A DNA stretch of 64,000 nt from an uncultured Paracoccaceae bacterium (GCA_951812615.1 CATOSU010000020.1:101873-165872), one strand, 5' to 3'; positions 8,666 to 17,939 are shown, counted from the stretch's first letter. Notes: generated by a model not told the origin, from the letters alone. Made by a program: numbers and translations.

Positions 8666-9712
8666 TCAGTAGCCGGTCATTTCCAGATATCCCCGGCCGG
8701 AATGGCTGCCGGTGATGCGCACGGGACCTTCCCAGTAGGACACGGACATGTCCATCCACGCGCCGGGGTTCACCGCGCGGATTGTCACGTCGAGCTGCCG
8801 TTCGGGCAGAGACAGCGACCATTCCGTCGGAACCTCCCGTCCGGCAACAGGGTGAAAATGATTTGGTATCAGAGTGATCTCGCCATTTCCTAATGCAACG
8901 GCGCGACCCTGCGGATCGATCCAGGTTGCCGCAGTGAAATCACCGCGCGCGCCGCGCAGGCGAAAGGCCATCAGCTTGTCACCGGTATCGAGCGTCAGTG
9001 AAAACCAGTCCCACCCCGACTGGTCCGACGCCAGCGGCCGGGACGACCATTCACGATCGAGCCAGCCATGGCCGGTGACCTCCACCGGGCCTTCGGGCAG
9101 CGTCAGCACGCCGTTCAGCACGTAATGCGGCTGCGAGTAATAGTGGCTGGCCTGCCCGTCGGCGGATTTGACCGAATACCCGTTCTGCCCGTGAAAGATC
9201 AGCGGACCTTCGGCCTGCAGGCGCAGATCATAGGCAAACCCGTCGCCATGGGCGCGCAGGGTCAGCCGGTCGGGATCGGGACCGGCCATCTGCCAGTCAT
9301 CGATCCATGCCTCAAACGGCACAGGCGTCACACCGGCCTGACCGATGCCGCCCCGGGCAATCTTCTCGGCATGAAAGTGCCGGTCCGGTGTGGTCAGCGC
9401 CGCGTGCCCCATCCACAGCTGCGGGCTCTGCCAGCCCGCCGTTTCACCGGGTTTCAGGCCCGAGCGGAACAGCGTCCACTGGATCCCGTAATCCGTGCCG
9501 GCCGCGTCGCGCAGGTTGGCGGTCAGATACCACCATTCGATGCGGAACCCGGGATGCGGGCCGTGATCGGCGGGAAACGAGAAGCGGTAACCGGGGTCGG
9601 GCCGGGAAAACCCGTCCGCATCGCTGCCCAGCCCGGCAAAACCCTGCGCCCAAACCGGGCCGGCGGTTCCGGCCAGCAGCGCGGCCAGCAGGGTGCGGCG
9701 GTCAACGTTCAT
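8666..9712 (-). CDS. AttH/CrtC-type lipocalin-like periplasmic protein
   Basis: The 348-residue protein begins with a Tat-like signal peptide (MNVDRRTLLAALLAGTAGPVWAQ). The mature part has the two-lobed lipocalin-like fold of AttH and carotenoid 1,2-hydratase relatives; recognisable pieces are FPADHGPHPGFRIEWWYLTANL, YSQPHYVLNGVL and GHGWLDREWSS. It follows an FtsX-type permease and an ABC ATPase, with an 11-base overlap, the same grouping as the Agrobacterium att ABC genes. A role binding or processing a hydrophobic ligand with the transporter is inferred. A TTG two codons earlier is possible but less likely. Confidence 0.82.
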   Translation of the reverse strand: MNVDRRTLLAALLAGTAGPVWAQGFAGLGSDADGFSRPDPGYRFSFPADHGPHPGFRIEWWYLTANLRDAAGTDYGIQWTLFRSGLKPGETAGWQSPQLWMGHAALTTPDRHFHAEKIARGGIGQAGVTPVPFEAWIDDWQMAGPDPDRLTLRAHGDGFAYDLRLQAEGPLIFHGQNGYSVKSADGQASHYYSQPHYVLNGVLTLPEGPVEVTGHGWLDREWSSRPLASDQSGWDWFSLTLDTGDKLMAFRLRGARGDFTAATWIDPQGRAVALGNGEITLIPNHFHPVAGREVPTEWSLSLPERQLDVTIRAVNPGAWMDMSVSYWEGPVRITGSHSGRGYLEMTGY

Positions 9713-12080
9713 GGGCAAACACCTGCAACAGCCGCGCCGGCGGCAGGCGCATCAGCCGCCGGGCCGGCAACAGCGCGGCAATCGCCCCGGCCAGCAGCGC
9801 CAGCGCCAGCAGCCGCAGCCAGTCCAGCGGAAAGAGATGCATCGGCAGACGCCAGCCAAACGCCTCGACATTCACAACCGCCAGCAACAGCCACGCCAGC
9901 GCCAGCCCCAGCGCCGTGAGCGCGGCCAGCCCGGTGCTGCGCAGCACCTCCAGCGCCGCCAGCCGCCGCCGGCTGAGCCCCAGCGCCCAGGCCGGCGCCA
10001 GTTGCGGCAGCCGCGCATTCCACAGCGCCAGCAGGCTGCTGAGGATGGCAAAGGCGGCCACTCCCAGTGTGAGGATGTTCAGCGCCGAGGTGACCAGAAA
10101 CGTCCGGTCGAACACGCTCAGCGACATCGCCTTGATCGCCTGCTGGTCGACAATGGCGTCCGCAGGCAGGTCAAAGCGGGCGTGCAGATCCGCGATCAGC
10201 GCGTCGGCCCCGGCGGGGTCGCTGCGGATGCCCATCTGCCGGTTGGCGATATCCGGGTGGTGATGCAGCAACACCGGCAGCGCAACGATCGCCTGTACCC
10301 GCGGGTTGCCGTAGTCGGAATAGATGCCGGCGATCTCGGCGCTCCACCCGGGTCCGAGGGTCAGGGTGTCGCCGATGCGCAGCCCGGCGCCATAGGCCAG
10401 TTGCTCGTTGATCAGCACCGCGCCCCCGGCCAGCCGGTCCCACGGGTCGGCTGCGGCGGTCACCAGTGGCCAGTTGTCGCGATAGGTGGCGTGGTCGATG
10501 ACACCATAGATCCGTCCCGGGCGGTCGGACAGCCGGGTGTCGTGGCGCCGGATCGGCAGCACCGCATCGGCCCGCCCGGTCAGCCAGCGGTTGATCTCCT
10601 GCGCCTGTGCCTCGTCGCGGGCCGTCAGATAGATTTCGGCCGCCAGCCTCTGATCGAGCCAGCCGGTAAAGGTCAGCCGGAAGCTCGACACCATCGTGCC
10701 GACGCCGATATTCGTGGCCAGCGCCAGAAGCAGTGCCATCAGCGCCAGCGACAGGCCGGGCAGCTGCGCGGCCATGTCCGCCCAAACCCATTGCGCCACC
10801 GGCCCGCGGGCCAGCCGCGCGGCCCGGCCCAGCACCGCGCCCAGCACAAAGGGCAGCAACAGCGCCGCGCCCAGCATCAGGCCGGCCATGGCCATGAACC
10901 CGGCAATCAGCCCGCCGGCGCCAAGACTGGCGAACCCGGCAGTGATCAGCACCAGCCCGGCCAGTGCCATTGCCCGGCTTTGGCGCAGAGTGGACCGGGC
11001 CCAGCGGTCGGGGCCGGTGGCGTCGAGGATCGGCATCCGGTGCAGCCGGATCAGCCCCTGCGCCCCGGCGGTCAGCGCCCCGGCCAGCGCCATCGCCAGC
11101 CCGCCGGCGATCCAGCCGGGCCGCAGCTGCAGGCCCTCGCCGATCTGCGCGCCGTAAAGCCCGCGCAGGGTGGCCGACACATCCGGCAGCAGGGCGGCAG
11201 CAATGCCATAACCCAACCCGACGCCCAGCAGCCCGGCGATCAGCGCCAGCGCGGTCAGCTCGGCCAGCACCAGCCGGGTCAGCACCGGGCCGGGCAGGCC
11301 CAGCGCGCGCAGGGTGCGGAACGTGGCGCGGCGGTCCTCGAAGGCCAGCCCGGCCACGCCGTGAACCACGAACAGCCCGACGGCAAAGGCGAGCAAGCCG
11401 AACGCGGTGAGGTTGAGATGAAAGCTGTCGGTCAGGCTGGCGGTGTCGGGCGGCGCGACAGTATCGGAACGCGCGTCGGGCAGCAGCTTGGCCAGCGGTT
11501 CTGCCCCGTCCGGCACCGGGCCGGTCAGCAGCAGACGGTCGATCTGGCCGGGGCGGTCCAGCAGGCGTTCGGCGGTGCCGATATCGGTCAGGATGACCCC
11601 GGCCGGCGCGCTGTTGTCGTGCAGGACCGGCGGCAGGCCCGGCACCGCCTCCAGCCGCGCAGCCAGATCCGGCGTTGCGATCAGCCGGCCCGGCGCGGTG
11701 AGCAGGTCGGCCGGCGTCAGGTCCGGATCTCCGGGGCCGGGGGCCACGGGCCGTGCCAGCAGATCGACGCCCAGCAGCGGATAGGCACGGTCACCGGCGC
11801 GCAGCCGGCCTTCGAGCTGCGGCGTCACCGGCCAGCCGGCGCGGCGCATCGCGGCGTATTCCGCCAGCCCGATCGGCGCGGCGGGCCGGCGGATCACGGT
11901 CTGGCCGGCACCGCTGAGTGTGGCCGCTGCCTCGGCATAGCGCGTGCGGGCCTCGGCATTGATGGCCTGTACCGCGGACCACAGCGCGGTGGCCAGCGCC
12001 AGCCCCAGCACCAGCGTCAGCAACTGGCCGGGCCGGCGGCGCCAATGCGCCAGCAGCGCGCTGACGGCGGTGCGGATCAT
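9702..12080 (-). CDS. FtsX-like ABC transporter permease
   Basis: The 792-residue membrane protein has a duplicated FtsX/MacB-type layout: an N-terminal membrane helix (about 15-38), a large extracytoplasmic domain, three helices (about 215-350), a further central group, a second extracytoplasmic domain, and a final group of three helices near the C-terminus. This resembles permeases of the LolCE/MacB class that move lipids or lipoproteins rather than small solutes. It overlaps both neighbours (ATPase by four bases, lipocalin by eleven). Length and duplication suggest one protein provides both transmembrane halves. Substrate unknown. Confidence 0.88.
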   Translation of the reverse strand: MIRTAVSALLAHWRRRPGQLLTLVLGLALATALWSAVQAINAEARTRYAEAAATLSGAGQTVIRRPAAPIGLAEYAAMRRAGWPVTPQLEGRLRAGDRAYPLLGVDLLARPVAPGPGDPDLTPADLLTAPGRLIATPDLAARLEAVPGLPPVLHDNSAPAGVILTDIGTAERLLDRPGQIDRLLLTGPVPDGAEPLAKLLPDARSDTVAPPDTASLTDSFHLNLTAFGLLAFAVGLFVVHGVAGLAFEDRRATFRTLRALGLPGPVLTRLVLAELTALALIAGLLGVGLGYGIAAALLPDVSATLRGLYGAQIGEGLQLRPGWIAGGLAMALAGALTAGAQGLIRLHRMPILDATGPDRWARSTLRQSRAMALAGLVLITAGFASLGAGGLIAGFMAMAGLMLGAALLLPFVLGAVLGRAARLARGPVAQWVWADMAAQLPGLSLALMALLLALATNIGVGTMVSSFRLTFTGWLDQRLAAEIYLTARDEAQAQEINRWLTGRADAVLPIRRHDTRLSDRPGRIYGVIDHATYRDNWPLVTAAADPWDRLAGGAVLINEQLAYGAGLRIGDTLTLGPGWSAEIAGIYSDYGNPRVQAIVALPVLLHHHPDIANRQMGIRSDPAGADALIADLHARFDLPADAIVDQQAIKAMSLSVFDRTFLVTSALNILTLGVAAFAILSSLLALWNARLPQLAPAWALGLSRRRLAALEVLRSTGLAALTALGLALAWLLLAVVNVEAFGWRLPMHLFPLDWLRLLALALLAGAIAALLPARRLMRLPPARLLQVFAHER

Positions 12081-12721
12081 GTCACCTGACCCTGGCTCAG
12101 ATGCAGGTGGCGCGACAGCCGGGCTGCCACCTGCGCCGAATGGGTGACCAGAAACAGCGCGGTGCCGCTTTGCGCGACCAGATCGAGCATCAGCGACAGA
12201 ACCGCGTCGCTGTTGGCCTCGTCGAGATTGCCGGTGGGCTCATCCGCCAGCAACAGGTCCGGTCGCACAGCCAGCGCGCGACCGATGGCAACGCGCTGCT
12301 GCTGGCCGCCGGACAGGGTTTCGGGCATCTGTTCCAGCCGGTCCTGCAGATCCAGCCGGCGGGCGATCTCGGCGGTCCAGCCGGGGTCTTCGCGCCCGGC
12401 CAGCCGGGCCTGAAAGGACAGGTTGGCGCCGACATTCAGCGCGGCAATCAGGTTGAACTGCTGAAAGATCAGCCCGATCCGGTTGCGTCGCAGCCCGGCG
12501 CGGCCGCGGTCGCCCAGCGTCGAATAGCGTGTGCCGGCCAGGGTGATGTCTCCGGTGTCGGGGGCGTCGAGCGCGCCGATCAGGTGCAAAAGCGTGCTTT
12601 TGCCGCTGCCGCTTTCACCTGTCAGGGCAACGGTTTCGCCGGGGTCCAGTGACAGCGACACATCCTGAAACACCGGGCGCTTGCCGTAGGATTTCGAAAC
12701 GGAACTGACGTCCAGCAGCAT
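12077..12721 (-). CDS. ABC transporter ATP-binding protein (LolD/MacB type)
   Basis: The 214-residue ATPase has Walker A (GESGSGKST, about residue 37), the signature LSGGQQQRVAIGRA, Walker B (LLLADEPTGNLD) and the switch His (LVTHS). LADEPTGNLD is typical of the LolD/MacB/FtsE branch and fits its FtsX-like partner. The ATG at 12721 is chosen because the sequence before MLLDVSSVSKSYG has no family match. The stop overlaps the permease start by four bases. It is divergent from the ion channel gene at 12846. Confidence 0.92.
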   Translation of the reverse strand: MLLDVSSVSKSYGKRPVFQDVSLSLDPGETVALTGESGSGKSTLLHLIGALDAPDTGDITLAGTRYSTLGDRGRAGLRRNRIGLIFQQFNLIAALNVGANLSFQARLAGREDPGWTAEIARRLDLQDRLEQMPETLSGGQQQRVAIGRALAVRPDLLLADEPTGNLDEANSDAVLSLMLDLVAQSGTALFLVTHSAQVAARLSRHLHLSQGQVT

Positions 12722-12845
12722 GTCGGGCCCATTGCATTCCCTGCGCCTTTTCGGGACAAGATGGCAGAACACCGCCGGCGCATCCCCGAGATGTGATCTA
12801 TTGCGCTGCGACCGGCAATCCAGCAAACCGACGCAGGGTTCGGCA

Positions 12846-13274
12846 ATGGCGATGCATCTACAGATCTTCTGGGGATCGTTTTATCTGACGATTTGCTGCC
12901 TGCTGCATGTCGGGGTGCTGGCGCTGACGGTAACCTTGCTGCAGAGGATCGACCAGGGGCTGGAGCGGCCGGGGATGGTGCGGGTGATCGCGCTGCTGTT
13001 CACGAGCTTTCTTACGATCGTGCTGTCGCACACGACGCATGTCTGGCTCTGGGCCTGGGCGCTGGTGGGCGTCGAGGTGCTGCAGGACTGGAATTCGGCG
13101 GTGTATTTCTCGCTCGTCAGCTATACCTCGCTGGGCTATGGCGACGTGGTCCTTGGCCCCGGCGCACGGATCTTCGGGGCATTTTCTTCGGTGACCGGGC
13201 TGTTGGCCTTCGGTCTGAGCACGGCCTTCCTCGTGGCGCTGATGACGCGCCTGCTGAAACACTGGTACCGGTGA
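12846..13274 (+). CDS. Two-helix potassium-channel-like protein
   Basis: The 142-residue protein carries the channel signature SYTSLGYGDVVLG (about residues 91-103), the K+-selectivity filter form TxLGYGD of the Ion_trans_2 family. Membrane helices flank it: two before (about 10-30 and 40-70, the second ending in the HTTHVWLWAW segment) and one after (about 115-137). No cytoplasmic RCK or cyclic-nucleotide domain is attached. ATG 12846 follows an AGGG sequence; a second in-frame ATG lies six bases later. T-run hairpins shortly downstream could terminate it. Confidence 0.8.
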   Translation: MAMHLQIFWGSFYLTICCLLHVGVLALTVTLLQRIDQGLERPGMVRVIALLFTSFLTIVLSHTTHVWLWAWALVGVEVLQDWNSAVYFSLVSYTSLGYGDVVLGPGARIFGAFSSVTGLLAFGLSTAFLVALMTRLLKHWYR

Positions 13275-13283
13275 CGGGCTACG

Positions 13284-13457
13284 CAATTGTGCGCCTTCGG
13301 CGCGCTTTTTTGTCTCGTCAGAACCCCTGCGGGGTTTTTCCTCGGGATGCCTCCGGCGGAGGTATTTCCAAACAGAAGAAGCCAAGGGTCCATTGCTTCT
13401 TCTGTTGACAAATACCTCGGGGGAGCCGCCTGAAAGGCGGCGGGGGCAGCGCCCCCG
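13284..13457. repeat. Composite intergenic repeat, copy 2, with terminators
   Basis: This is the second copy of the element at 172-332. It starts with a TGTGCGCC-TTC-GGCGCG hairpin followed by six Ts (about 13289-13311), then AACCCC-TGC-GGGGTT with a T-run (about 13322-13338); both look like terminators for the plus-strand channel gene. The long inverted repeat has arms at 13360-13382 and 13395-13417 with a few mismatches and shares its core with copy 1. Two GC hairpins (about 13425-13441 and 13442-13456) end a few bases before the HAD gene stop. Confidence 0.72.
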
Positions 13458-13461
13458 GGCC

Positions 13462-14436
13462 TTACTTTCCGGTATAGATGCGGCTCCAGTCCTGCGCCAT
13501 GTCGACGATGAGCCAGCCCAGCTCCGGCCCGCGGTCGAGCCCATCGACCAGCCGGCCGATATGGCTGTCGCGGTCATAGGCATATTCCCGCGAGCCGTCG
13601 GTGTGGTGGACGATCAGGCCCAGCCGCGGGCCGTCCCCGGCGGTGGACCATTCCAGCATGGCAAAATCGCCGTCGGAATTGCCCCCGGCGATGATCGGGC
13701 GGCGGCCGATGATCCGCTCGATATTGACCGGCTTGCCGTCCTTGTCGTCAACGAAACCGATGGCCGGGGCCTTGGTGATGGTCGGGATGCCGTCGATCAC
13801 CGCATAGTCGGTTTCGGTATAGGTGCCGATCACCTGTTCGGGCGGAATGCCATAGGCGTCTTCGGCAAAGACGCGCATGAAGTGGATGCCGCCGCCCGAG
13901 ACGATATAGGTCTTGAAGCCTTCGTCGCGCAGGTAGCGCAGCAGTTCGACCATGGGCTGATAGGTCATCCGGTCATAGCGCAGGCCGGTCTCGGGATGGG
14001 TGGCACTGGCCAGCCAGTCGGCGACGCGGGCCTGGAACGTCCCGACCGGCATGCCGGAATGCGAGAGTTTCATGACCTCTATGATCGCCGGTTTGCCACC
14101 CGCGATCACCGTCTTGTAATCCCGGGCTGCCGCCGCGCGCAGCGTGTCGGACGTCAGGATCGACGGATCATCTGCAGCCATCGCTGCAATCACGTCGATG
14201 GCAAAGATCAGCTGGAAATAGAGCGGCTGTTCGGCCCAGAGCGTGCCGTCATTGTCGAAGGTGGCGATACGCTCGGCCGGGGTGACGTAATCTGCCGAAC
14301 CGGGATCGGTGACATCTTCGACAAAGGCGATGATCCGCGCCTTTGCGGCAGTGTCGTTCCAGGAGGGCAGCGGATCGGCAAATGCGGGAACCGCAATCGC
14401 CAGCAGACCGGCGGCGGTGATGACGGATTTGAACAT
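13462..14436 (-). CDS. Secreted HAD-superfamily phosphatase
   Basis: The 324-residue protein has a Sec signal peptide (MFKSVITAAGLLAIAVPAFA, cleavage before DPLPSW). The HAD nucleophile motif is FDNDGTLW (D61, D63); motif II is IVSGGG, and motif IV is GGNSDGDFAML. This resembles the phosphoserine-phosphatase-like branch, acting here in the periplasm on an unknown phosphoester. It lies 80 bases downstream of a secreted sulfatase on the same strand, so the two may release phosphate and sulfate from related substrates (inference). Confidence 0.83.
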   Translation of the reverse strand: MFKSVITAAGLLAIAVPAFADPLPSWNDTAAKARIIAFVEDVTDPGSADYVTPAERIATFDNDGTLWAEQPLYFQLIFAIDVIAAMAADDPSILTSDTLRAAAARDYKTVIAGGKPAIIEVMKLSHSGMPVGTFQARVADWLASATHPETGLRYDRMTYQPMVELLRYLRDEGFKTYIVSGGGIHFMRVFAEDAYGIPPEQVIGTYTETDYAVIDGIPTITKAPAIGFVDDKDGKPVNIERIIGRRPIIAGGNSDGDFAMLEWSTAGDGPRLGLIVHHTDGSREYAYDRDSHIGRLVDGLDRGPELGWLIVDMAQDWSRIYTGK

Positions 14437-14471
14437 GGGGACGTCTGCCTTTTCTCGTGACTGAAACAATC

Positions 14472-14496
14472 GGGGCCGCAGCTATGCTGCGGCCCC
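14472..14496 (-). terminator. GC-rich hairpin between sulfatase and phosphatase genes
   Basis: A perfect 10-bp stem (GGGGCCGCAG and its complement) with a five-base loop lies 20 bases after the sulfatase stop. Only a weak T-rich run (GATTGTTTC) follows on the minus strand. It could be a partial terminator or an mRNA stability element that sets unequal expression of the two genes. Confidence 0.55.
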
Positions 14497-14516
14497 GGTG
14501 ATGCACAGCAGGTGGC

Positions 14517-16121
14517 CTACTTGGAGCCGATGCTGTTCAGGATCATGTCGGACGCATCCCCGATTGTGAAGCTGCCCGGTTTTTGCCGCGGCGGATATTC
14601 TTCGAATGTCGCGAGGAATTTAGCCACGTAATCGGCTGCCGGCAGCAGCAGATAGGCACGGTCGATGTACCAGTCCCAATAGGTGTTCGAGGTGATCGTC
14701 GACCGCTCATAGGGGTCGCGGCGCAGGTTGAAGAGCAACGGAATCCGCAGCTCGGTCCACGGTTCGGCCCAGGCCCGCAACGTCTGCGGATACCGATGCT
14801 CCAGGAAGATCGCCTTCCAGTCCTCGTAACGCAGCGCCGCCAGATCGCCGTCATCGGAGAAATAGAAGATCTCCTTGCGCGGGCTGTCATCGACATTGCC
14901 CAACAGGTAGTCGAGCGAGTTGTACCCGTCGAGATGCACCTTGTAGTCGCGCCCGCCGCCGACCTCGGCCACGGTGATGCCTTCCAGCAGGTCTTCCTTG
15001 ACGGTGTCGTTGCCGGCCATCGCGAGGAAAGTCGGCAGCCAGTCCATGTGGTGCATGATGGCATTCGACACGGCCCCGGCCTCGATGTTGCCCGGCCAGC
15101 GCACCATGGCAGGAACCCGGAAGCCACCTTCCCAGTTGGTGTTCTTCTCACCCCGGAACGGGGTCATCGCCGCATCGGGCCAGGTGTTCATGTGCGGACC
15201 GTTGTCGGTCGAATAGAGCACGAACGTGTTGTCCGAGATGCCCAATTCGTCCAGCAGCGTCAGGAACTGACCGATATGCAGGTCATGTTCGACCATGCCG
15301 GCCTGGTATTCGTCCAGATGGCGCCCGGCGAGCTCATCGGCCTGCTGGCGCATCTCGTCCTTGACGTGGGTGCGGAAATGCATCCGCGTGCCGGACCACC
15401 AGACGAACCACGGAACGCCTTCGTCTTCCTTGCGTTTGATGAAATCGAGCGCGGCGGCGACGGTTTCGTCGTCCACGGTTTCCATCCGCTTCTTGGTCAG
15501 CGGGCCAGTGTCTTCGATGGTGCCGTCGGCTGCGGACTTGATCACACCACGCGGACCGAACCGCTCGCGGAATTCTGGGTTCTGCGGATAATCCTCGTTT
15601 TCCGGCTCTTCCTCGGCATTCAGATGGTAGAGATTGCCGAAAAACTCATCAAATCTGTGGTTGGTCGGCAGCATCTCATCCCGGTCGCCGAGGTGATTCT
15701 TGCCAAACTGGCCCGTCGCATACCCTTGCGCCTTCAGCAGGCCGGCGATGGTCGGATCCTCGACCTGCATGCCTTCCTTGGCGCCGGGCATGCCGACCTT
15801 GGACAGACCGGTGCGGAACACCGACTGGCCGGTGATGAACGACGACCGCCCCGCGGTACAGTACTGTTCACCGTAATAGTCGGTGAAAATCATGCCTTCA
15901 TCGGCGATCCGGTCGATACTCGGGGTGCGATACCCCATCAGACCCATCGTGTAGGCGGAAATATTGGACTGGCCGATATCGTCGCCCCAAATGACGAGGA
16001 TATTGGGCTTGTCGGCCTGAGCCCAGGCCGGCGCGGCCAGCGCCAGGGCAATGGATGCCACGGCCAGACGTTTCAGTCCGGGCCATGACGGTTTGAATGC
16101 GGTTAACTTGGAACCTCCCAA
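14517..16121 (-). CDS. Secreted arylsulfatase
   Basis: The 534-residue protein is a periplasmic sulfatase. A signal peptide with a basic n-region (GLKRLAVASIALALAAPAWAQA) precedes the metal-binding start NILVIWGDD. The catalytic motif CTAGRSS (Cys88) is the Cys-type site that needs conversion to formylglycine; Ala replaces the commoner Pro. GNTYWDWYIDRAY-like C-terminal features and STDNGPHMNTWPD are typical of the family. No in-frame ATG exists before the signal peptide; the only suitable start is TTG 16121, which sits inside a GGGAGG run, so the start is uncertain. No formylglycine-generating enzyme gene is adjacent. Confidence 0.9.
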   Translation of the reverse strand: MGGSKLTAFKPSWPGLKRLAVASIALALAAPAWAQADKPNILVIWGDDIGQSNISAYTMGLMGYRTPSIDRIADEGMIFTDYYGEQYCTAGRSSFITGQSVFRTGLSKVGMPGAKEGMQVEDPTIAGLLKAQGYATGQFGKNHLGDRDEMLPTNHRFDEFFGNLYHLNAEEEPENEDYPQNPEFRERFGPRGVIKSAADGTIEDTGPLTKKRMETVDDETVAAALDFIKRKEDEGVPWFVWWSGTRMHFRTHVKDEMRQQADELAGRHLDEYQAGMVEHDLHIGQFLTLLDELGISDNTFVLYSTDNGPHMNTWPDAAMTPFRGEKNTNWEGGFRVPAMVRWPGNIEAGAVSNAIMHHMDWLPTFLAMAGNDTVKEDLLEGITVAEVGGGRDYKVHLDGYNSLDYLLGNVDDSPRKEIFYFSDDGDLAALRYEDWKAIFLEHRYPQTLRAWAEPWTELRIPLLFNLRRDPYERSTITSNTYWDWYIDRAYLLLPAADYVAKFLATFEEYPPRQKPGSFTIGDASDMILNSIGSK

Positions 16122-16314
16122 TTAACTTTCTGTTCGACGCCGTGCCGGGATGGACGCCCAGCGCTCCACCGGCGTGAGACCAGCGCAGCAAGGAGCCTAG
16201 GGTGATGGAAAAGCCCGGCAAGGCCGACACCCAAAGTGTCAGCGGAACGATAACCGCCTGCCTGTCAAAAATCACCCAAATATTCCAGTCCTCGGCAACG
16301 CATCGCCGTACCGC

Positions 16315-17436
16315 TCAGTGAACCGCCAGACAGCGGGCGCGCAGATGGGCCACCCGGTCCCGCAGCGCGGGACGGATCGGCCCCGGGCGCGGCGCATCGC
16401 GCAGCGTGGTGAACCAGTGATCCGGCGGATTGCGCCCGGCGCTGCGCCGCCATGTCAGGGCGCGCAGCACCGCCTCACCCTCGGGGGGCAGGCGGTCGGG
16501 AATGTCGGCGCCCGTCAATGTCGCCCACACCCCGGTCCACAGCCGGGCCACGGACCACGGGTTGTAGCCGCCGCCGCCCAGAACCAGCAGGCGCGGACAC
16601 AGGTCCTGCAAGGCCCGTACTACCTGCCAGTGCGCGCCGTTGGACAATGTCAGGCGCGACAGCGGGTCTTCCTCCACCGCGTCGGCCCCGCATTGCAGCA
16701 CGATGGCGTCCGGGCGGTGCGCGGCGACGGCCGGCAGCAGGGCCTCGTTCAGGATGAATTCAAACTCGGTATCGTTCAGGCCGCGGGGCAGGGGCAGGTT
16801 GTACGCATTGCCGCCGGCCGTGTCGGACAGCGCACCGGTGAAGGGCCAGCGGTTTTCCTCGTGCGTGGAAAACAACAGCACGGTGTCGTTGCCGGCAAAC
16901 GCCGCTTCGACCCCGTCGCAGTGATGGGCGTCGATATCGACATAGGCGATACGGGTCAGGCCAAAGCCTTGGAGGGCAAGGATGGCAAGCACGGGATCGT
17001 TGAAATAGCAAAACCCGCTGGCCCGGTCGGGCAGGCCGTGATGGGTGCCGCCACCGGGATTATAGGCCACGCCGCCCCTTGTCGCCACGATCTCGGCGGC
17101 CAGCAGCGATCCGCCGGCAGCGGTGGCCGGGCGGCGGAACATTTCCGGAAAGACCGGGTTTGAAAGCGTGCCCAGCCCGTGACGGTCGCGCGTGGCCGTG
17201 TCGACGGATTGTTCGCGTTCGGCCTGCTGCAGAGCCGCGGTGTATTCGGTCGTGTGAAAGGCGTGCAGCGCCGCGGGTCTTGCGCGCGGGCTGGTTCGGT
17301 ACATCTCGTCCGGCAGCCAGCCCATTGCCCGGCTCAGGTCGATCACCGTGGGCACGCGGGGAATGGCCAGCGGGTGCACCCGCCCATAGGTGGAGCCGCG
17401 ATAGATCTCGGACCCGATGAAGACCGCAGCAGGCAC
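16315..17436 (-). CDS. Histone deacetylase family / acetylpolyamine amidohydrolase-like protein
   Basis: The 373-residue protein belongs to the zinc-dependent arginase/deacetylase family. The active site is complete: paired His in GGGTHHG (132-133), zinc ligands in DIDAHHCDG (D169, H171) and the later D of CGADAVEEDPL, plus the GGGGY loop. Bacterial members deacetylate polyamines or other small amides, so the natural substrate is not proven. The GTG start follows a GAGGGGGG stretch and lies 14 bases after the holin-like gene, suggesting one operon of three genes. Confidence 0.87.
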   Translation of the reverse strand: MPAAVFIGSEIYRGSTYGRVHPLAIPRVPTVIDLSRAMGWLPDEMYRTSPRARPAALHAFHTTEYTAALQQAEREQSVDTATRDRHGLGTLSNPVFPEMFRRPATAAGGSLLAAEIVATRGGVAYNPGGGTHHGLPDRASGFCYFNDPVLAILALQGFGLTRIAYVDIDAHHCDGVEAAFAGNDTVLLFSTHEENRWPFTGALSDTAGGNAYNLPLPRGLNDTEFEFILNEALLPAVAAHRPDAIVLQCGADAVEEDPLSRLTLSNGAHWQVVRALQDLCPRLLVLGGGGYNPWSVARLWTGVWATLTGADIPDRLPPEGEAVLRALTWRRSAGRNPPDHWFTTLRDAPRPGPIRPALRDRVAHLRARCLAVH

Positions 17437-17450
17437 GTCCGCACCCCCCC

Positions 17451-17930
17451 TCAGCTGGTATCGCTGTCCTCGTTTTCGGAGCGGTCCAGCAGTTTCGCCA
17501 GCAGCGGTCCCAGAATGCTGGGCGCAACCGTGCCCAGCGGGTTACGGGCAATCCGGTGCACACTGTCGGTGACTTCGCGGATCTCGGTCAGGGTGGTGTC
17601 GACCTCTTCCTCGATCTGCCGGATTGCCTGTTCGCGGATGCCGGCGGCCTGCTCGGCCTCGGGCCCGGCCGACATGTTCAGGGCAATGGCCGCAATCACC
17701 CCGGCTACGACGAGGTCCGCGGCCGCCACAATCAGCGCCGCCCAATAGGGGGGCATAACACCGCGCAATCCGAAAACCGCGGCCAGGTTCAGCATGATCA
17801 GCGCCATGCCGGCAGCAAGGGCGGCGCAGATCAGAAGCGTGATCTGGTTGCGGGCCACGGCCATGCGGCGGCGGGTCAGCAGGTGTTCGGTGCGCAGCAG
17901 TACCGAGATGGGGCGGCCTAGGCTTCTCAT
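17451..17930 (-). CDS. Holin-X/DUF1469-like membrane protein
   Basis: The 159-residue protein has two membrane helices (about 28-52 and 61-86), a coiled charged middle (EAEQAAGIREQAIRQIEEEVDTTLTEIREVT) and an acidic tail. This looks like the phage-holin superfamily III proteins, small envelope proteins often beside DUF883/YqjD genes; there is no prophage here. Despite the name, a structural or stress role at the inner membrane is more likely than lysis. It lies nine bases after the DUF883-like gene. Confidence 0.65.
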   Translation of the reverse strand: MRSLGRPISVLLRTEHLLTRRRMAVARNQITLLICAALAAGMALIMLNLAAVFGLRGVMPPYWAALIVAAADLVVAGVIAAIALNMSAGPEAEQAAGIREQAIRQIEEEVDTTLTEIREVTDSVHRIARNPLGTVAPSILGPLLAKLLDRSENEDSDTS

Positions 17931-17939
17931 ACCTGTCTC

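Noticed and set aside
9693..12089. A 798-codon plus-strand frame
   Set aside because: It lies exactly opposite the FtsX-like permease and its product is a Gln/Arg/Pro-rich shadow with no family pattern.
17451..17930. Prophage remnant because of the holin-like protein
   Set aside because: No other phage gene, integrase or attachment site is present, and this family is common as a chromosomal envelope protein.
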